Shown piece after piece: positions 48,104 to 57,031 of a DNA stretch of 64,000 nt (position 1 is the stretch's first letter; every line of letters starts with the position of its first letter). Source of the stretch: Bacteroidota bacterium (GTDB lineage: Bacteria > Bacteroidota > Ignavibacteria > OLB7); NCBI GenBank assembly GCA_018266795.1, contig JAFDZV010000043.1, positions 94,005 to 158,004 of the forward strand. Direction: 5' to 3'. The position numbers and the translations under genes were made by a program. The notes beneath the pieces were generated by a model, which searched no databases, had not been told where the DNA came from, and worked only from the letters and a program-made list of their open reading frames with translations.

Positions 48104-48697
48104 ATGGCGAACACTGTTTCTCTCGTGACGATCCACATGGCCGCGAGCCTCGACGGCTTCATCGCTCGAAAGGATGGGCGCGTGGACTGGCTCGACACCT
48201 CGGATAGATTCGAAGGCGGGGAGACCATGGACCCGGAACGTGTCGAGTCGTTTCTGCAGACGATCGACTGCTACGTGATGGGATCGCGAACGTACGAAAC
48301 CGCGTTGAGCTTCGAGGCGAAAGGGTTCGGGTGGGCCTATGGCGACAAGCCGACCTTCGTCCTCACAAGTCGCGAACTGCCGCAGATCAGGGATACCGTC
48401 CGGTTCTACTCCGGCGATCTCGCGCAACTCGTGAACGGGCGTCTGCGGCCCGCGTACCGCACCATCTGGGTTGTTGGAGGCGGCATGGTCTCCGCCGAAT
48501 GCGTTCGTCTCGGACTTGCCGACGAAGTATGCTATTCGATCCTTCCGGTTCTGATCGGTGATGGGGTTCGATTCTTCGAGAAGCTCGACACGGACATCCC
48601 TCTTCATCTGGCGGAGGTTAAAGCCTACCAGAGCGGCATCGTGGAGCTTCGGTACGAGGTGCGGGGCGTTGCGGCGAGTCGCGGAACGATTCAGTAG
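48104..48697 (+). CDS. Dihydrofolate reductase-family (RibD C-terminal-like) protein
   Basis: 197 aa. MAASLDGFIARKDGRVDWL is the standard opening of the DHFR-like family; YVMGSRTYETAL and IWVVGGGMVSAE complete the NADPH-binding pattern. This subgroup is rarely the housekeeping DHFR and is of uncertain substrate. It follows the NmrA-like gene by 168 nt. Confidence 0.85.
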   Translation: MANTVSLVTIHMAASLDGFIARKDGRVDWLDTSDRFEGGETMDPERVESFLQTIDCYVMGSRTYETALSFEAKGFGWAYGDKPTFVLTSRELPQIRDTVRFYSGDLAQLVNGRLRPAYRTIWVVGGGMVSAECVRLGLADEVCYSILPVLIGDGVRFFEKLDTDIPLHLAEVKAYQSGIVELRYEVRGVAASRGTIQ

Positions 48698-48876
48698 CGA
48701 GCCGGGAGCACACGTCGTTCGAACCCATCACACTAGCAAACAGACTGTGTAGAGCGGGGTACTCCTGAAGCGCTCGCTTCGCGTGGCGTGCACGATCAGC
48801 AGGCGCCGATCGTCGGGAGTTCTCTCAGGCCCGGGTATTCAACGGGGAGTGATTCCTGATACTCCCTCGAAATGTT

Positions 48877-48899
48877 ATCGCGGAGTCTGACTCCGCGAT
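48877..48899 (+). terminator. Hairpin, probable terminator
   Basis: ATCGCGGAGT (48877-48886), loop CTG, ACTCCGCGAT (48890-48899): a perfect 10-bp stem followed by CTTCATC. It lies in the 307-bp gap between the DHFR-like and lipoprotein genes; the rest of that gap is featureless. Confidence 0.5.
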
Positions 48900-49005
48900 C
48901 TTCATCGGAAGAAAGGGACAGAGTAAAATGCAGCCCCAACGTTGCCCATGTGTCCGGGCAGTACCCCGGCTCGAGAACCCCAGGCCGTCACACCCGAGGA
49001 AGGAC

Positions 49006-49464
49006 ATGCGATATCTTGCGATCTTGTTTGCCATTGTAGGCATTGCAGCCTGCAGCACTGCTCCCGTCGCGCGCCGCGGAGCTCAGGAAGCGAGTTCCAA
49101 GCAGGCGGATGCCGTCCCACCACAGAGGACGGCCGTGGATTCAGTTGTACAATTCCTGCTTGCATCCGCCGCTACCGATTTCCATACCCACCGCCCGCCG
49201 GATCCGCTCCGCTTTCGAGACGTGCGCCTTGGACACATTGCAGTTCCCGGCGGAGAAGACCAGTACATGTTGTGCGGCCAGTTTCTGCCCGCGCAGGAGG
49301 GGGGCAGGGCCGAGTGGACGCCTTTCGCGACGATCAAAACCTCGGGGTACGAGCAATGGATCGGTGCGCAGGCTGCCGGCTTCTGCCAGGGCTCATCGGT
49401 CGTGTGGGAACAGGCGGCCGATCTCTCCTCCTCACTGCAGAGCCGGCTGGACTCTCTGCGATAG
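49006..49464 (+). CDS. Small lipoprotein of unknown function
   Basis: 152 aa from ATG 49006, preceded by GAGGAAGG. The signal peptide MRYLAILFAIVGIAAC ends in a lipobox-like GIAAC. The mature part (DPLRFRDVRLGHIAVPGGED, YMLCGQFLPA, FATIKTSGYEQWIGAQAAGFC) resembles small unannotated periplasmic lipoproteins; the YMLCGQF block suggests a compact disulphide-linked domain. Confidence 0.7.
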   Translation: MRYLAILFAIVGIAACSTAPVARRGAQEASSKQADAVPPQRTAVDSVVQFLLASAATDFHTHRPPDPLRFRDVRLGHIAVPGGEDQYMLCGQFLPAQEGGRAEWTPFATIKTSGYEQWIGAQAAGFCQGSSVVWEQAADLSSSLQSRLDSLR

Positions 49465-49640
49465 AATACCGGAGATGCTTCTGCGGAAAGGTTGCGGCGG
49501 CACGGGCGTTTGAAGCCGGAGAGCACGCACATGCCAACAAGGAGTTGCATTGGCACCCGTGTGACGCTCGGTGCGCTCGTGCTCTTTGGGTGCGGGGTGA
49601 ACTCACAACACCTTCAGGTTGGATGCATCCTGAAAAACAA

Positions 49641-49669
49641 CAGGGCCCATGCATGCTGCATGAGCCTTG
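49641..49669. terminator. Bidirectional hairpin, copy of a dispersed element
   Basis: CAGGGCCCATGCA and TGCATGAGCCTTG fold around TGC with one mismatch and one G-T pair. AAAAACAA precedes and TTGTTTCTG follows, so it can stop the lipoprotein transcript from the left and the antitoxin transcript from the right. A near-identical hairpin lies at 58859. The remainder of 49,465-49,814 shows no gene. Confidence 0.6.
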
Positions 49670-49814
49670 TTTCTGCGCTGCAATGAACCCGGGCTGCTCT
49701 GCATAGGCCGGCACGCCGTTGTAGTTCTCGACGATGAACCATCGGAGACGTTTGCTGCTGAGCGATATCCGCCAGCACCCCGAGTAGATGTAACGCCGTT
49801 GACAAGTGATTGCG

Positions 49815-50150
49815 TTATACTGAAGCGGTGAACGGTACAGCAGGGCGGATGGCTCTGGCCAGATCTCGAGGAGTTGCCCCCAGAGCCAGCAGACCGCGGA
49901 TAAGCAGATCCAACGACACCGACGGATCACCCGCCTCGATTTTGGCAACACGTGACTGGCTCGAACGCAGAAGCTTTGCAAACTCGCTCTGCGTAAGATG
50001 AAGTTTCTTCCGGCGAGCGCCAAGCGCATCACTGAGTCGGAGACGTAGTTCAATGAGTGCCGATTCTTCAGGAGAGAGCTGAAGAAAGTCTGGCGCTTCC
50101 CCAACCCTCCATCCCCGAGCTTCAAGCCGTTTCTGTTTGCGTTTATCCAT
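49815..50150 (-). CDS. HigA-type XRE antitoxin
   Basis: 111 aa from ATG 50150 (MDKRKQKRLEARGWRVGEAP). The helix-turn-helix is clear: RRKKLHLTQSEFAKLLRSSQ, then SRVAKIEAGDPSVSLDLLI. The N-terminal GWRVGEAPDFLQLSPEES is typical for antitoxins paired with Gp49/HigB toxins. It begins 4 nt after the toxin stop. Confidence 0.9.
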   Translation of the reverse strand: MDKRKQKRLEARGWRVGEAPDFLQLSPEESALIELRLRLSDALGARRKKLHLTQSEFAKLLRSSQSRVAKIEAGDPSVSLDLLIRGLLALGATPRDLARAIRPAVPFTASV

Positions 50151-50154
50151 TGAA

Positions 50155-50499
50155 TCAACTCCTTCCGGTAATTGCCGAGTCATATTGCCTGAGTCGCTGC
50201 TGGCAGATCGTAATGACTTGCTGAGGAGTCGTTTGCGTTTTCTTTGCAAAGACCTCGGCAATGACAATCGCATCGCGATCTACACGGTACATGATCCGCC
50301 ACGTTTTGTCGGCGTCCTGGATTCGTAGCTCATGGCAGCGGGGGCCAATGCCCGGCATCGGCCGCGAATATGGTAAGCTCAGCATGTCGCCACGCTGCAA
50401 ACGTCGCAACAGGACACCGGCTTCGATCCGCGCCGCAGCCGAGAAAGGCGGAGTCTTAATCTCACCATGGAGCCAGACCAGTGGTTTGTTGGGCGACAT
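50155..50499 (-). CDS. HigB/Gp49-type (RelE superfamily) toxin
   Basis: 114 aa. VWLHGEIKTPPFSAAARIEA opens the fold; DMLSLPYSRPMPGIGPRCHELRI, KTWRIMYRVD and VIAEVFAKKTQTTP are the standard RelE-superfamily strands and the FxKKTxxTP helix of phage-derived Gp49/HigB toxins, likely an mRNA interferase acting with ribosomes. The toxin comes first, antitoxin second, as in HigBA. Appears intact. Confidence 0.88.
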   Translation of the reverse strand: MSPNKPLVWLHGEIKTPPFSAAARIEAGVLLRRLQRGDMLSLPYSRPMPGIGPRCHELRIQDADKTWRIMYRVDRDAIVIAEVFAKKTQTTPQQVITICQQRLRQYDSAITGRS

Positions 50500-50509
50500 G
50501 ACAGGAATG

Positions 50510-50538
50510 AATATATGTCAGATTTGACATGCCTGCAA
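50510..50538 (-). promoter_or_regulatory. Promoter and operator of the toxin-antitoxin pair
   Basis: Read on the minus strand: -35 TTGCAG (50538-50533), 17-bp spacer, -10 TATATT (50515-50510), 10 nt before the toxin ATG. The spacer next to the -10 holds the palindrome TGTCA-GATT-TGACA (50516-50529), a likely site for autorepression by the XRE antitoxin. Confidence 0.7.
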
Positions 50539-50904
50539 GGCCCGCCTGCCTCGCGGATGCTGAGAGAGTTGTCCCGATGTTCGTTTCGATCGGCATTCTG
50601 CTGAAGTGGCAACGCACGTCGTGTGGGCAAACAACGATGTGGACGGAACGGCCTGATGTTCGCGATCGGGATGGCCTCGGAATTGTGGGCCAGCGGTGTG
50701 GTGGAGAGCAGCAAGAGGCTGCACCTTCGAAGGGCATCCTCTTGCAGTCTGCGGTTCGGGTGACAATACCACGCTCCGCGCACTCGCCCTTCGGCTCGCG
50801 GCGACCTCACGGAGCCGGAAACGTTCAGTGGTGTTCGGCAGCGCGTCCCGGCCGACGAGCGCTGCCGGCCTCTTCCCGTCCGGTCACCACATCCGTCCGG
50901 GGCG

Positions 50905-50933
50905 TTGACATGATCGCGCCGCATCCGTTACTT
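50905..50933 (+). promoter_or_regulatory. Candidate promoter of the STAND NTPase gene
   Basis: TTGACA (50905-50910), 17-bp spacer, TTACTT (50928-50933) followed by TG, about 115 bp before the start. The -35 is perfect; the -10 is weak. No gene is supported between 50,540 and 51,049. Confidence 0.45.
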
Positions 50934-51049
50934 TGCACTCCATTCCGCATCGCATTCCTCCTCATTGCGGACATCGGCTGCGCGGTGTTCGCATTGTCCC
51001 CGGCCGGCTGCTCCGGCGTTAAGACATCTTGCAGGGAGAGCACATCGTC

Positions 51050-53935
51050 ATGGGCAACGGCCGGCTGTCGCCGACATTTCACGATCCCCGCTTCCAGATT
51101 CGTATTGCCGTCGTGGTTCTCGGCTCGGATATGGAAGCCGCCTGCGACTATCTGTTGCGCCACGTACTGCCGGAACTGGAGGACCTCTGCGTGGGCCTCG
51201 GTGCAACATTGATGGTGATGGATATGGACCAGCGTGTCCGAACGATCCTTACCGGTGATGATCTCGATGCGCCGGGAGCGAACCGTCCGTACGTGATCGG
51301 ATTGATCGGTGACAGGGACCCGATGGCGGCACAGCCCGAACCCGATGCCGAACTGCAACGCCGCTTTCCGTGGCTGCGCCAGACTGCGGAGCCGCATCGG
51401 CACATGGTAGATGCAGCCCTCATCGAGGAGATCATCGCCGATCCCGTCAGGGCCTCGCACGCCTTCTTCTACACTACCGGTCAGGACAATCCCGCCACGA
51501 TATCCTACGGCAACAGCACGCGGCCTGAATCGCCGGCGGCGGCGCTGCGCAAGCGTATCCGCGCCAACGGGTTCGCGCTGCGCGATGGCTGTTCCGATCC
51601 GGAAACGCTCAGCCGGTATATGCGTGAGGATCTCATCGCCGCCATCGACAGGCAACTGTCGCATGCGGGCGTCGAGACGTCCATCGAGGCGGATCGCCGG
51701 CGCCACCGGGCGTTCGCTGCGTCGCGATGCCGCGCGTACGTTGCCAACGAATCATATCTCCACATTCTCGACGAGTACGTCGCCGGGTCGCCAACGGGCG
51801 ACGGGGATGGACGGGGGCTGGTGATCACCGGCGAGTCGGGGGCAGGGAAGAGCGCGCTCGTGGCATACTGGAGCGAACGCTATCGCCGCGAGCACCCGGG
51901 TGCATTCCTTATCGAGCACTATATCGGCGCGGACTCCGCAGGCGGTGACCATTTCCCGATCATGCGGCGGATCATGGCGGAGATCAGGGAGCGTTATGCG
52001 ATCGATGAGCCGCTGCCGTCCGATGCACGCGAGATCGAGGAGGCGCTTCCGCTGTGGCTCGGCAACGTCCAGAAGGAACACCTGCTCGTCATCATCGACG
52101 CGCTCGATCGGTTGTCGGAGCCGTCGCAGGCACTGGCGTGGCTTCCGGAATATCTGCAGCCGCATCTCCGTGTGATCGTCGCCACCTCCGGCGACGGCAC
52201 ACTGGAGCAGCTTCGTGAGCGCGGATGGTCCGAGCTGCATGTATTGCCGCTCCGGATCGAGGAGCGGCGCGAGATCGTACGCCGCTACTTCCGCACGAGC
52301 GAACGCATTGTGAGCGCGGACGATGTGCAACGATTCTCGCGTGATGCCGGCAGCGCCAATCCGCTCTTCCTCCGCACGCGGCTGCAGGAGATCGGGCGCT
52401 ATGCATCCTCATCGAAGCTGAACGAACGAATCGACTATTTCCTCGAGGCGCGCGATCTGGACGATCTCTTCGAGCGGATACTTATCCGTCTGGAACAGGA
52501 GCATGGCCGCGAGCTTGCCGGCGATGTGCTCGCGTTGATCTGGGCATCGAGCAACGGTTTGTCGGAATTCGAGCTGGCCGGCTGCTGCGCCGCGCACGGG
52601 GACTCGCTCTCGCGATTGTTGGACGCCCTGGAGCACCATCTGATTTCGCATCGCGGGCAGCTCGCGTTCTTTCACGATCGGATGCGGGCGGCCGTGGAGC
52701 GCCGCTACGTGCTCGCCGGCGAACGTTCGGCGGCCGTGTTGCACCGGCGCCTCGCGGCATACTTCGGAACACTCCCCGCGGGCCTGCGTCGCGCGGAGGA
52801 GGAGCCGTGGCAGCTTCAGCGTGCGGAGGAGTGGAGCGCTCTTTGCCGTTCGATCGCCGACATTCCGATGTTCATGGCGCTCTCCAGCCCGGGCGGCAAT
52901 CATCGACTGCTCGCGTACTGGCTGGCCATCGGCAATCGGTTCGATCCCGCAGATGTGTATCGCGAGAGCCTTGCATGCTTCGAGGAGGGGCGGAGCGAGC
53001 ACGAACTGGTGGTGCCGCTCGGAGCGCTCGGCCGCTTCTTTTCGGATGCGGGACGCTATGCCGAAGCCGAGGGGTATTGCGCGCGCGTGCTTGAATTGCA
53101 GGAGCGAACGCTCGGTGATTCCCATGCCGACGTCGCTGCCACGCTGGACTATCTCGCAACGCTCCACTATCACACCGGACGCGGCGCCGAGGCGACGTCG
53201 TTGCTGCGCCGCGCGCTCGTGATCCGCGAACGGATCCTCGGTCCGGAGCATCTCTCCATTGCCCGGAACCTCGCCGATCTCGGCGCGGGTCTGTATGCCA
53301 TGGGAGAATTCGACGAAGCCGAGCGCCGGCTTTCCGATGCGCTGGCGATAGGCGGGCGGCAGGAGGCGAGCGGGCTTCCGGTGGTTGCGATGATCCTGAA
53401 CAACCTCGGGGCGCTGCGGATCGCCACCGGCAGCTACGCAGCAGCCGTCTCGTACTTCGAGAAAGCCCGGCGGATCAACCGGTTCCTCTTCGGTCCGGAG
53501 CATCCGGAGGTGGCCTCCAATCTCGTCAACCACGCCTTCGCGCTGCAGGCACAGGGCAGCACAGGCGCCGCCGAAGAGCTGTATCGCAGCGCGCTCGCGA
53601 TCAGCGAGAAGGCGCTTGGCCCGCACCATCCGCAGGTGGCCATCACGCTCACGAACCTGGGAGCGCTTCGCCGCGACGCGGGCGATATGAGCGAGGCCGA
53701 GGCCCTGTTCTCCCGTGCGTTGAACATCCGGCGGCGAGTGTTCGGCAGCGACAATCTGGAGACGCTCGACAGCATGAAGCGTCTCGGGTACGTGTTGAAG
53801 CGCAGGGGCGACTATGCAGGCGCAATGCGGCTCTACGAGGAGTCGGTACGGGGATACGAGAAGCTCTGCGGGCCTGCGTATCCCGATGCCGAACAACTGC
53901 GCATCAGCATGCAGGAAATGCCGCGCGTCCGCTGA
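51050..53935 (+). CDS. STAND NTPase: DUF4062-like, NACHT-like ATPase, TPR (NLR-like)
   Basis: The start chosen is ATG 51050 (MGNGRLSPT), behind AGGGAG; a TTG at 51029 is also in frame. 961 aa. The N-terminus (IRIAVVVLGSDMEAACDYL, LEDLCVGLGATLMVMDM, RPYVIGLIGDRDP) matches the DUF4062 type of NLR-like proteins. Then a P-loop NTPase: Walker A GESGAGKSALV at about 262, Walker B LLVIIDALDRL at about 345, and NPLFLRTRLQEI in the winged-helix region. From about 640 to the end there are kinesin-light-chain-like TPRs (ALVIRERILGPEHLSIARNL, RSALAISEKALGPHHPQVAI). The order resembles NPHP3/TEP1 and bacterial STAND defence proteins. A sensor-switch role is likely; the N-terminal effector action is unknown. 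It lies next to a HigBA pair. Confidence 0.85.
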   Translation: MGNGRLSPTFHDPRFQIRIAVVVLGSDMEAACDYLLRHVLPELEDLCVGLGATLMVMDMDQRVRTILTGDDLDAPGANRPYVIGLIGDRDPMAAQPEPDAELQRRFPWLRQTAEPHRHMVDAALIEEIIADPVRASHAFFYTTGQDNPATISYGNSTRPESPAAALRKRIRANGFALRDGCSDPETLSRYMREDLIAAIDRQLSHAGVETSIEADRRRHRAFAASRCRAYVANESYLHILDEYVAGSPTGDGDGRGLVITGESGAGKSALVAYWSERYRREHPGAFLIEHYIGADSAGGDHFPIMRRIMAEIRERYAIDEPLPSDAREIEEALPLWLGNVQKEHLLVIIDALDRLSEPSQALAWLPEYLQPHLRVIVATSGDGTLEQLRERGWSELHVLPLRIEERREIVRRYFRTSERIVSADDVQRFSRDAGSANPLFLRTRLQEIGRYASSSKLNERIDYFLEARDLDDLFERILIRLEQEHGRELAGDVLALIWASSNGLSEFELAGCCAAHGDSLSRLLDALEHHLISHRGQLAFFHDRMRAAVERRYVLAGERSAAVLHRRLAAYFGTLPAGLRRAEEEPWQLQRAEEWSALCRSIADIPMFMALSSPGGNHRLLAYWLAIGNRFDPADVYRESLACFEEGRSEHELVVPLGALGRFFSDAGRYAEAEGYCARVLELQERTLGDSHADVAATLDYLATLHYHTGRGAEATSLLRRALVIRERILGPEHLSIARNLADLGAGLYAMGEFDEAERRLSDALAIGGRQEASGLPVVAMILNNLGALRIATGSYAAAVSYFEKARRINRFLFGPEHPEVASNLVNHAFALQAQGSTGAAEELYRSALAISEKALGPHHPQVAITLTNLGALRRDAGDMSEAEALFSRALNIRRRVFGSDNLETLDSMKRLGYVLKRRGDYAGAMRLYEESVRGYEKLCGPAYPDAEQLRISMQEMPRVR

Positions 53936-53962
53936 GGCGATATGGCATGTACTGCCGTTGCA

Positions 53963-54439
53963 TCATTCTCCCGGCCCCGTTGCCGGCCCCGATCCAACCT
54001 GAACGACGATCGTGATCCCGACCGCCTCCAGCGGGCTGGCAGTGTAGATAACGAGAAATGTCTGCGCCGATGGGCTGTCGGGAATTCCCCCGCCTGCCCA
54101 CGTGATATCGATCGGCGTCATCGGCTCGGGAGTGCCGGACGACGGTCTCGTCATGCATGTTACGTCGATCTGCAAGGTGTCGGAATCGGGGGTGGTGAGG
54201 GAGAACGGCAGAACATTGCAGCCGGGTTTGTCCAAGCCGTGCGGGATGGTCCATGTCTGATGCGAAACCGTGGCGTCGATCGTTACCGACTTTGCGTTGC
54301 CGCCGTAGAAGGCCGCCGTGACGATGGCATGGTGGCCGCTCGGGACATCGATGGACAGCGGAAGCACGGGAGTTCCGGACTCGGTGTTCTCGACGGCAGT
54401 TCCGTTCACGCGGCTCGAAGGGGTCATGTCCGATTGCAT
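53963..54439 (-). CDS. Small beta-rich protein of unknown function
   Basis: 158 aa from ATG 54439, fixed by CAGGAG 6 nt upstream. MQSDMTPSSRVNGTAVENT, then VLPLSIDVPSGHHAIVTAAF, HQTWTIPHGLDKPG and DTLQIDVTCMTRP read as one beta sandwich, with a conserved-looking ITWAGGGIPDS near the end. No signal peptide and no family recognised. It runs convergent to the STAND gene (27 nt apart) and has the left 170-bp repeat 71 bp upstream of its start. A long frame antisense to the next gene continues upstream but is not part of it. Confidence 0.65.
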   Translation of the reverse strand: MQSDMTPSSRVNGTAVENTESGTPVLPLSIDVPSGHHAIVTAAFYGGNAKSVTIDATVSHQTWTIPHGLDKPGCNVLPFSLTTPDSDTLQIDVTCMTRPSSGTPEPMTPIDITWAGGGIPDSPSAQTFLVIYTASPLEAVGITIVVQVGSGPATGPGE

Positions 54440-54510
54440 GATTGCTCCTGATTGGTGTCGTTGGTTGATCGCAGGTACCGTAATATCGGACCTTCGATGC
54501 TTAGCAGTCA

Positions 54511-54680
54511 TACGTAGTGGATACTTAGAGTTCTTAACAACAGGCCGACCTCGTAATCCGCAGCTTCTCATAACCAAAGGTCTGGTTCCCTGTATGCTCG
54601 CCTGCGGCTCGTTGGAGTTCCTGGTCAGGTGCAGGAACATATCCGGCGGAAGAGGACAACATCCTGCAGTGTCAGGAGCT
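54511..54680 (-). repeat. 170-bp inverted repeat, left copy (upstream of 54439)
   Basis: On the minus strand this matches 56659-56828 along its whole length, with long identical stretches, for example an 18-mer at 54563-54580, GAACTCTAAGTATC and CTGACCAGGAAC. The far end contains TCCTG-6nt-CAGGA, with loop bases differing between copies. It lies upstream of the minus-strand small gene, in the same orientation relative to that gene as the right copy has to its own. Confidence 0.85.
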
Positions 54681-54829
54681 CTTTGGGTGTCGAGTGGCCG
54701 CCGGCCGTTCAACAACGATCGGGGCAGGGCGGCCAACGCAGCGGATGGTGTTGTTCGACAGCGTGTTATGTGGATGGGGTGGGCCATCCACCATCGATAG
54801 TACCCACGAATCCCAATCCGAATAGTGCG

Positions 54830-56524
54830 ATGCCTCAGAACGCAATCATGACCGATACGTCCCGCGTCGGCGCGATCGAGCAACAGTTGATGATGGCGAG
54901 CGATCCCGCACGCAAGCTCGGGCTGCTGCGACGGTTCGTCGCTGAGATACATCGCGACGATCCGGCGTACGCGTCGGGGCTGGCAGGCGAGGGATATCTG
55001 CTGGCGACGGTTCTGCACGACGATGAGGCGGAGGCGGATATCCTTCGCTACCGTGGGCTGTGCCATATGGCACTCGGCAGATACGCCGCCGCCGTGGAGG
55101 ACCTGACCGATGCGCACGGGCGGTTCACCGATCTGGAAGCGCATGCCGATGCCGCTGTGGTCTCGCTGGTGATCGGAAGAGCCAAACGGGAGCTCGGTGA
55201 TCCGGAGGAGGCGCTGGTATGGTACGATTCCTCGCTGGAGATTTGTACGCTCCATGATTTCCTGAAGGAGCGGGCGGATGTCCTCGAAGCGATGGGAGAT
55301 CTCCGCACGAGTCTCGGTGATTATCCGAAGGCCCTCGAGCATTATCTGCACGCGCTTTCGCTGCGTGAAAGTCTGAGCGACGTCCATGGCGCGGGGATCG
55401 CCCTCTCGTCGATCGGCGTTGTCCATGGGCTCCTGAAGGATTACGATGCGGCGTTCGAGTATTTCACGAAGAGCCTGGCGGCGCTTCGCGAATCGGAGGA
55501 TCGCTATCAGGAGGTGAAGGTTCTTACCAACCTCGGCTCGATCTACTATACCCGGGGTGAGCCGGAGCGTGCGCTGGAACATGCCCTGCGCGCGAGCGCC
55601 ATCTACGAGGCGCTTGGCGACCGGCAGAATCTCGGAGAGGTGATGACCATGGTGGGCGCAATTCATGAAGGGAGCGGGGATACCGGCGCCGCGATGGGAT
55701 TCTACATGCGCGCATACGCTCTGCTGGACGAGACGACAGACGATGCGCCCCGCGTTGCCATACTGTTGAATATCGGCAGGCTGTATGTCGCGATGCGGAA
55801 GCCGGAGGATGCGCTCTTCATCTTCGACCAGGCGCTTCGGATGGCGGAGTCGATCAACGATCTCCACATGCAGTGCGAGCTGCACAGGGCCGTTGCCGAG
55901 CTGCATGAGAGGGCAGGACAACTGGGGCCGGCGCTCGATCATTTCAAGCAGTATGCCGGAATACGCGACAGGCTTGCCGGCGAGGAGAAGCAGCGTTCCA
56001 TCGCCGAACTGCAGGTGCGTTTCGATCTCGAACAGGCGGAACGCGAACGCGAGATCTACCGGCTGAAGGCTCAGGGGCTCGAAGCCCAGATGCGCCTGAA
56101 ACAGAACGAGCTGGCCACAATGGCGTTGAACCTGCTGCAGAAGAAGGAACTGCTCGATGAGATGAAGGCGGAGATCAGGCGGATGCAGGAGAAGCGTAGC
56201 GGCGGCGGCGCGAAGCAGGTGGAGGAATTCCTCGGCCAGATCGAGAACGTGCAGCATTCGGACGAGGACTGGAAGCGCTTCGAGCAGCAGCTGGACAGTC
56301 TCCACCAGGATTTCATCCGGACGCTCTCGGCAGCGTATCCAATGCTGACGCCGGCCGAACTGAAGATCTGCTCGCTTGCACGCATCGATCTGGTGACGAA
56401 GGAAATCGCCGATATCCTCTTCACATCCGTACGCACCGTTCAGGTGCACAAATACAACATCCGCAAGAAGCTTGCCCTCCCCTCGCATATCAACCTGACG
56501 ACATTCCTCGCCGGCCTTTCATAG
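54830..56524 (+). CDS. TPR regulator with coiled coil and C-terminal LuxR-type HTH
   Basis: 564 aa from ATG 54830 (ATG 54848 also possible). Residues about 40-400 are TPRs (RYRGLCHMALGRYAAAVEDL, ALEHYLHALSLRESLSDVHG, LTNLGSIYYTRGEPERALEH). A long coiled coil follows (SIAELQVRFDLEQAEREREI, KELLDEMKAEIRRMQEK). The last 60 residues are a GerE/LuxR HTH: LTPAELKICSLARIDLVTKE, IADILFTSVRTVQVHKYNIR. This layout is common in Bacteroidota/Chlorobiota, often at the end of two-component-like or peptide-sensing routes, with no receiver domain here. It lies between two inverted copies of one upstream element and is the obvious candidate to act on them, which is inference. Confidence 0.85.
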   Translation: MPQNAIMTDTSRVGAIEQQLMMASDPARKLGLLRRFVAEIHRDDPAYASGLAGEGYLLATVLHDDEAEADILRYRGLCHMALGRYAAAVEDLTDAHGRFTDLEAHADAAVVSLVIGRAKRELGDPEEALVWYDSSLEICTLHDFLKERADVLEAMGDLRTSLGDYPKALEHYLHALSLRESLSDVHGAGIALSSIGVVHGLLKDYDAAFEYFTKSLAALRESEDRYQEVKVLTNLGSIYYTRGEPERALEHALRASAIYEALGDRQNLGEVMTMVGAIHEGSGDTGAAMGFYMRAYALLDETTDDAPRVAILLNIGRLYVAMRKPEDALFIFDQALRMAESINDLHMQCELHRAVAELHERAGQLGPALDHFKQYAGIRDRLAGEEKQRSIAELQVRFDLEQAEREREIYRLKAQGLEAQMRLKQNELATMALNLLQKKELLDEMKAEIRRMQEKRSGGGAKQVEEFLGQIENVQHSDEDWKRFEQQLDSLHQDFIRTLSAAYPMLTPAELKICSLARIDLVTKEIADILFTSVRTVQVHKYNIRKKLALPSHINLTTFLAGLS

Positions 56525-56658
56525 AGCGCATCGAGCTTCACCATCGTACCCGCATTCAATCTCATCGATAGTCGTGCCTTGACGTTGTCCGATCGAGGCA
56601 TCACGGGATCGTGCCGGCCGGCGCCGGGCGTCCGCCGATGACGTTGTTCAACGCTGAG

Positions 56659-56828
56659 AGTTCCTGACACAACAGGACGTTGTTCCCCTCCGTTCGGTTT
56701 ACTCCTGCAACTGACCAGGAACCACGGCGAGCCGCGTGCGAGCATACAAAGAGCCAAGCCTTTGGTTATGAGAAGCCGCGGATCAGGAGATCCGCCTGGT
56801 GGTAGGAACTCTAAGTATCACGTACGTA
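56659..56828 (+). repeat. 170-bp inverted repeat, right copy (upstream of 57032)
   Basis: Inverted partner of 54511-54680. It holds the 18-mer at 56759-56776 shared with the left copy, and at 56660-56682 the 23-mer also found at 40655 before the propeller gene. A local stem GCGGATC/GATCCGC (near 56774-56791) is present here but not kept in the left copy. It ends about 200 bp before the 513-aa gene. Confidence 0.85.
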
Positions 56829-57031
56829 GCTGCCCGGCCTCCGCACGACGTTAGGTTCGCTGCGAATCCGAAACACGGTGAACGGCGACACGCGGATGAT
56901 GCGGCATCATTCACACACATGCTCGCGGTCCTCCCTCGGTTCCCGTCGAAACGCCGCGGCACTCCCGTGCCTGCGGGGTCTTCGTGCGGCACATGCCAAG
57001 AACTCTTACTCATCTCAGCAACAGGAAGCGT

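Noticed and set aside
50529..51212. 227-codon plus-strand frame before the STAND gene
   Set aside because: Low-complexity translation, overlaps the STAND start and the toxin-antitoxin promoter; no family.
54440..56488. Upstream part of a long minus-strand frame
   Set aside because: Only the last 158 codons (from 54439) have a ribosome site and plausible protein; the rest is antisense to the TPR-LuxR gene.
54511..56828. Insertion sequence or composite transposon
   Set aside because: The inverted repeats flank no transposase; the gene between is a TPR regulator, and no target-site duplication is evident.
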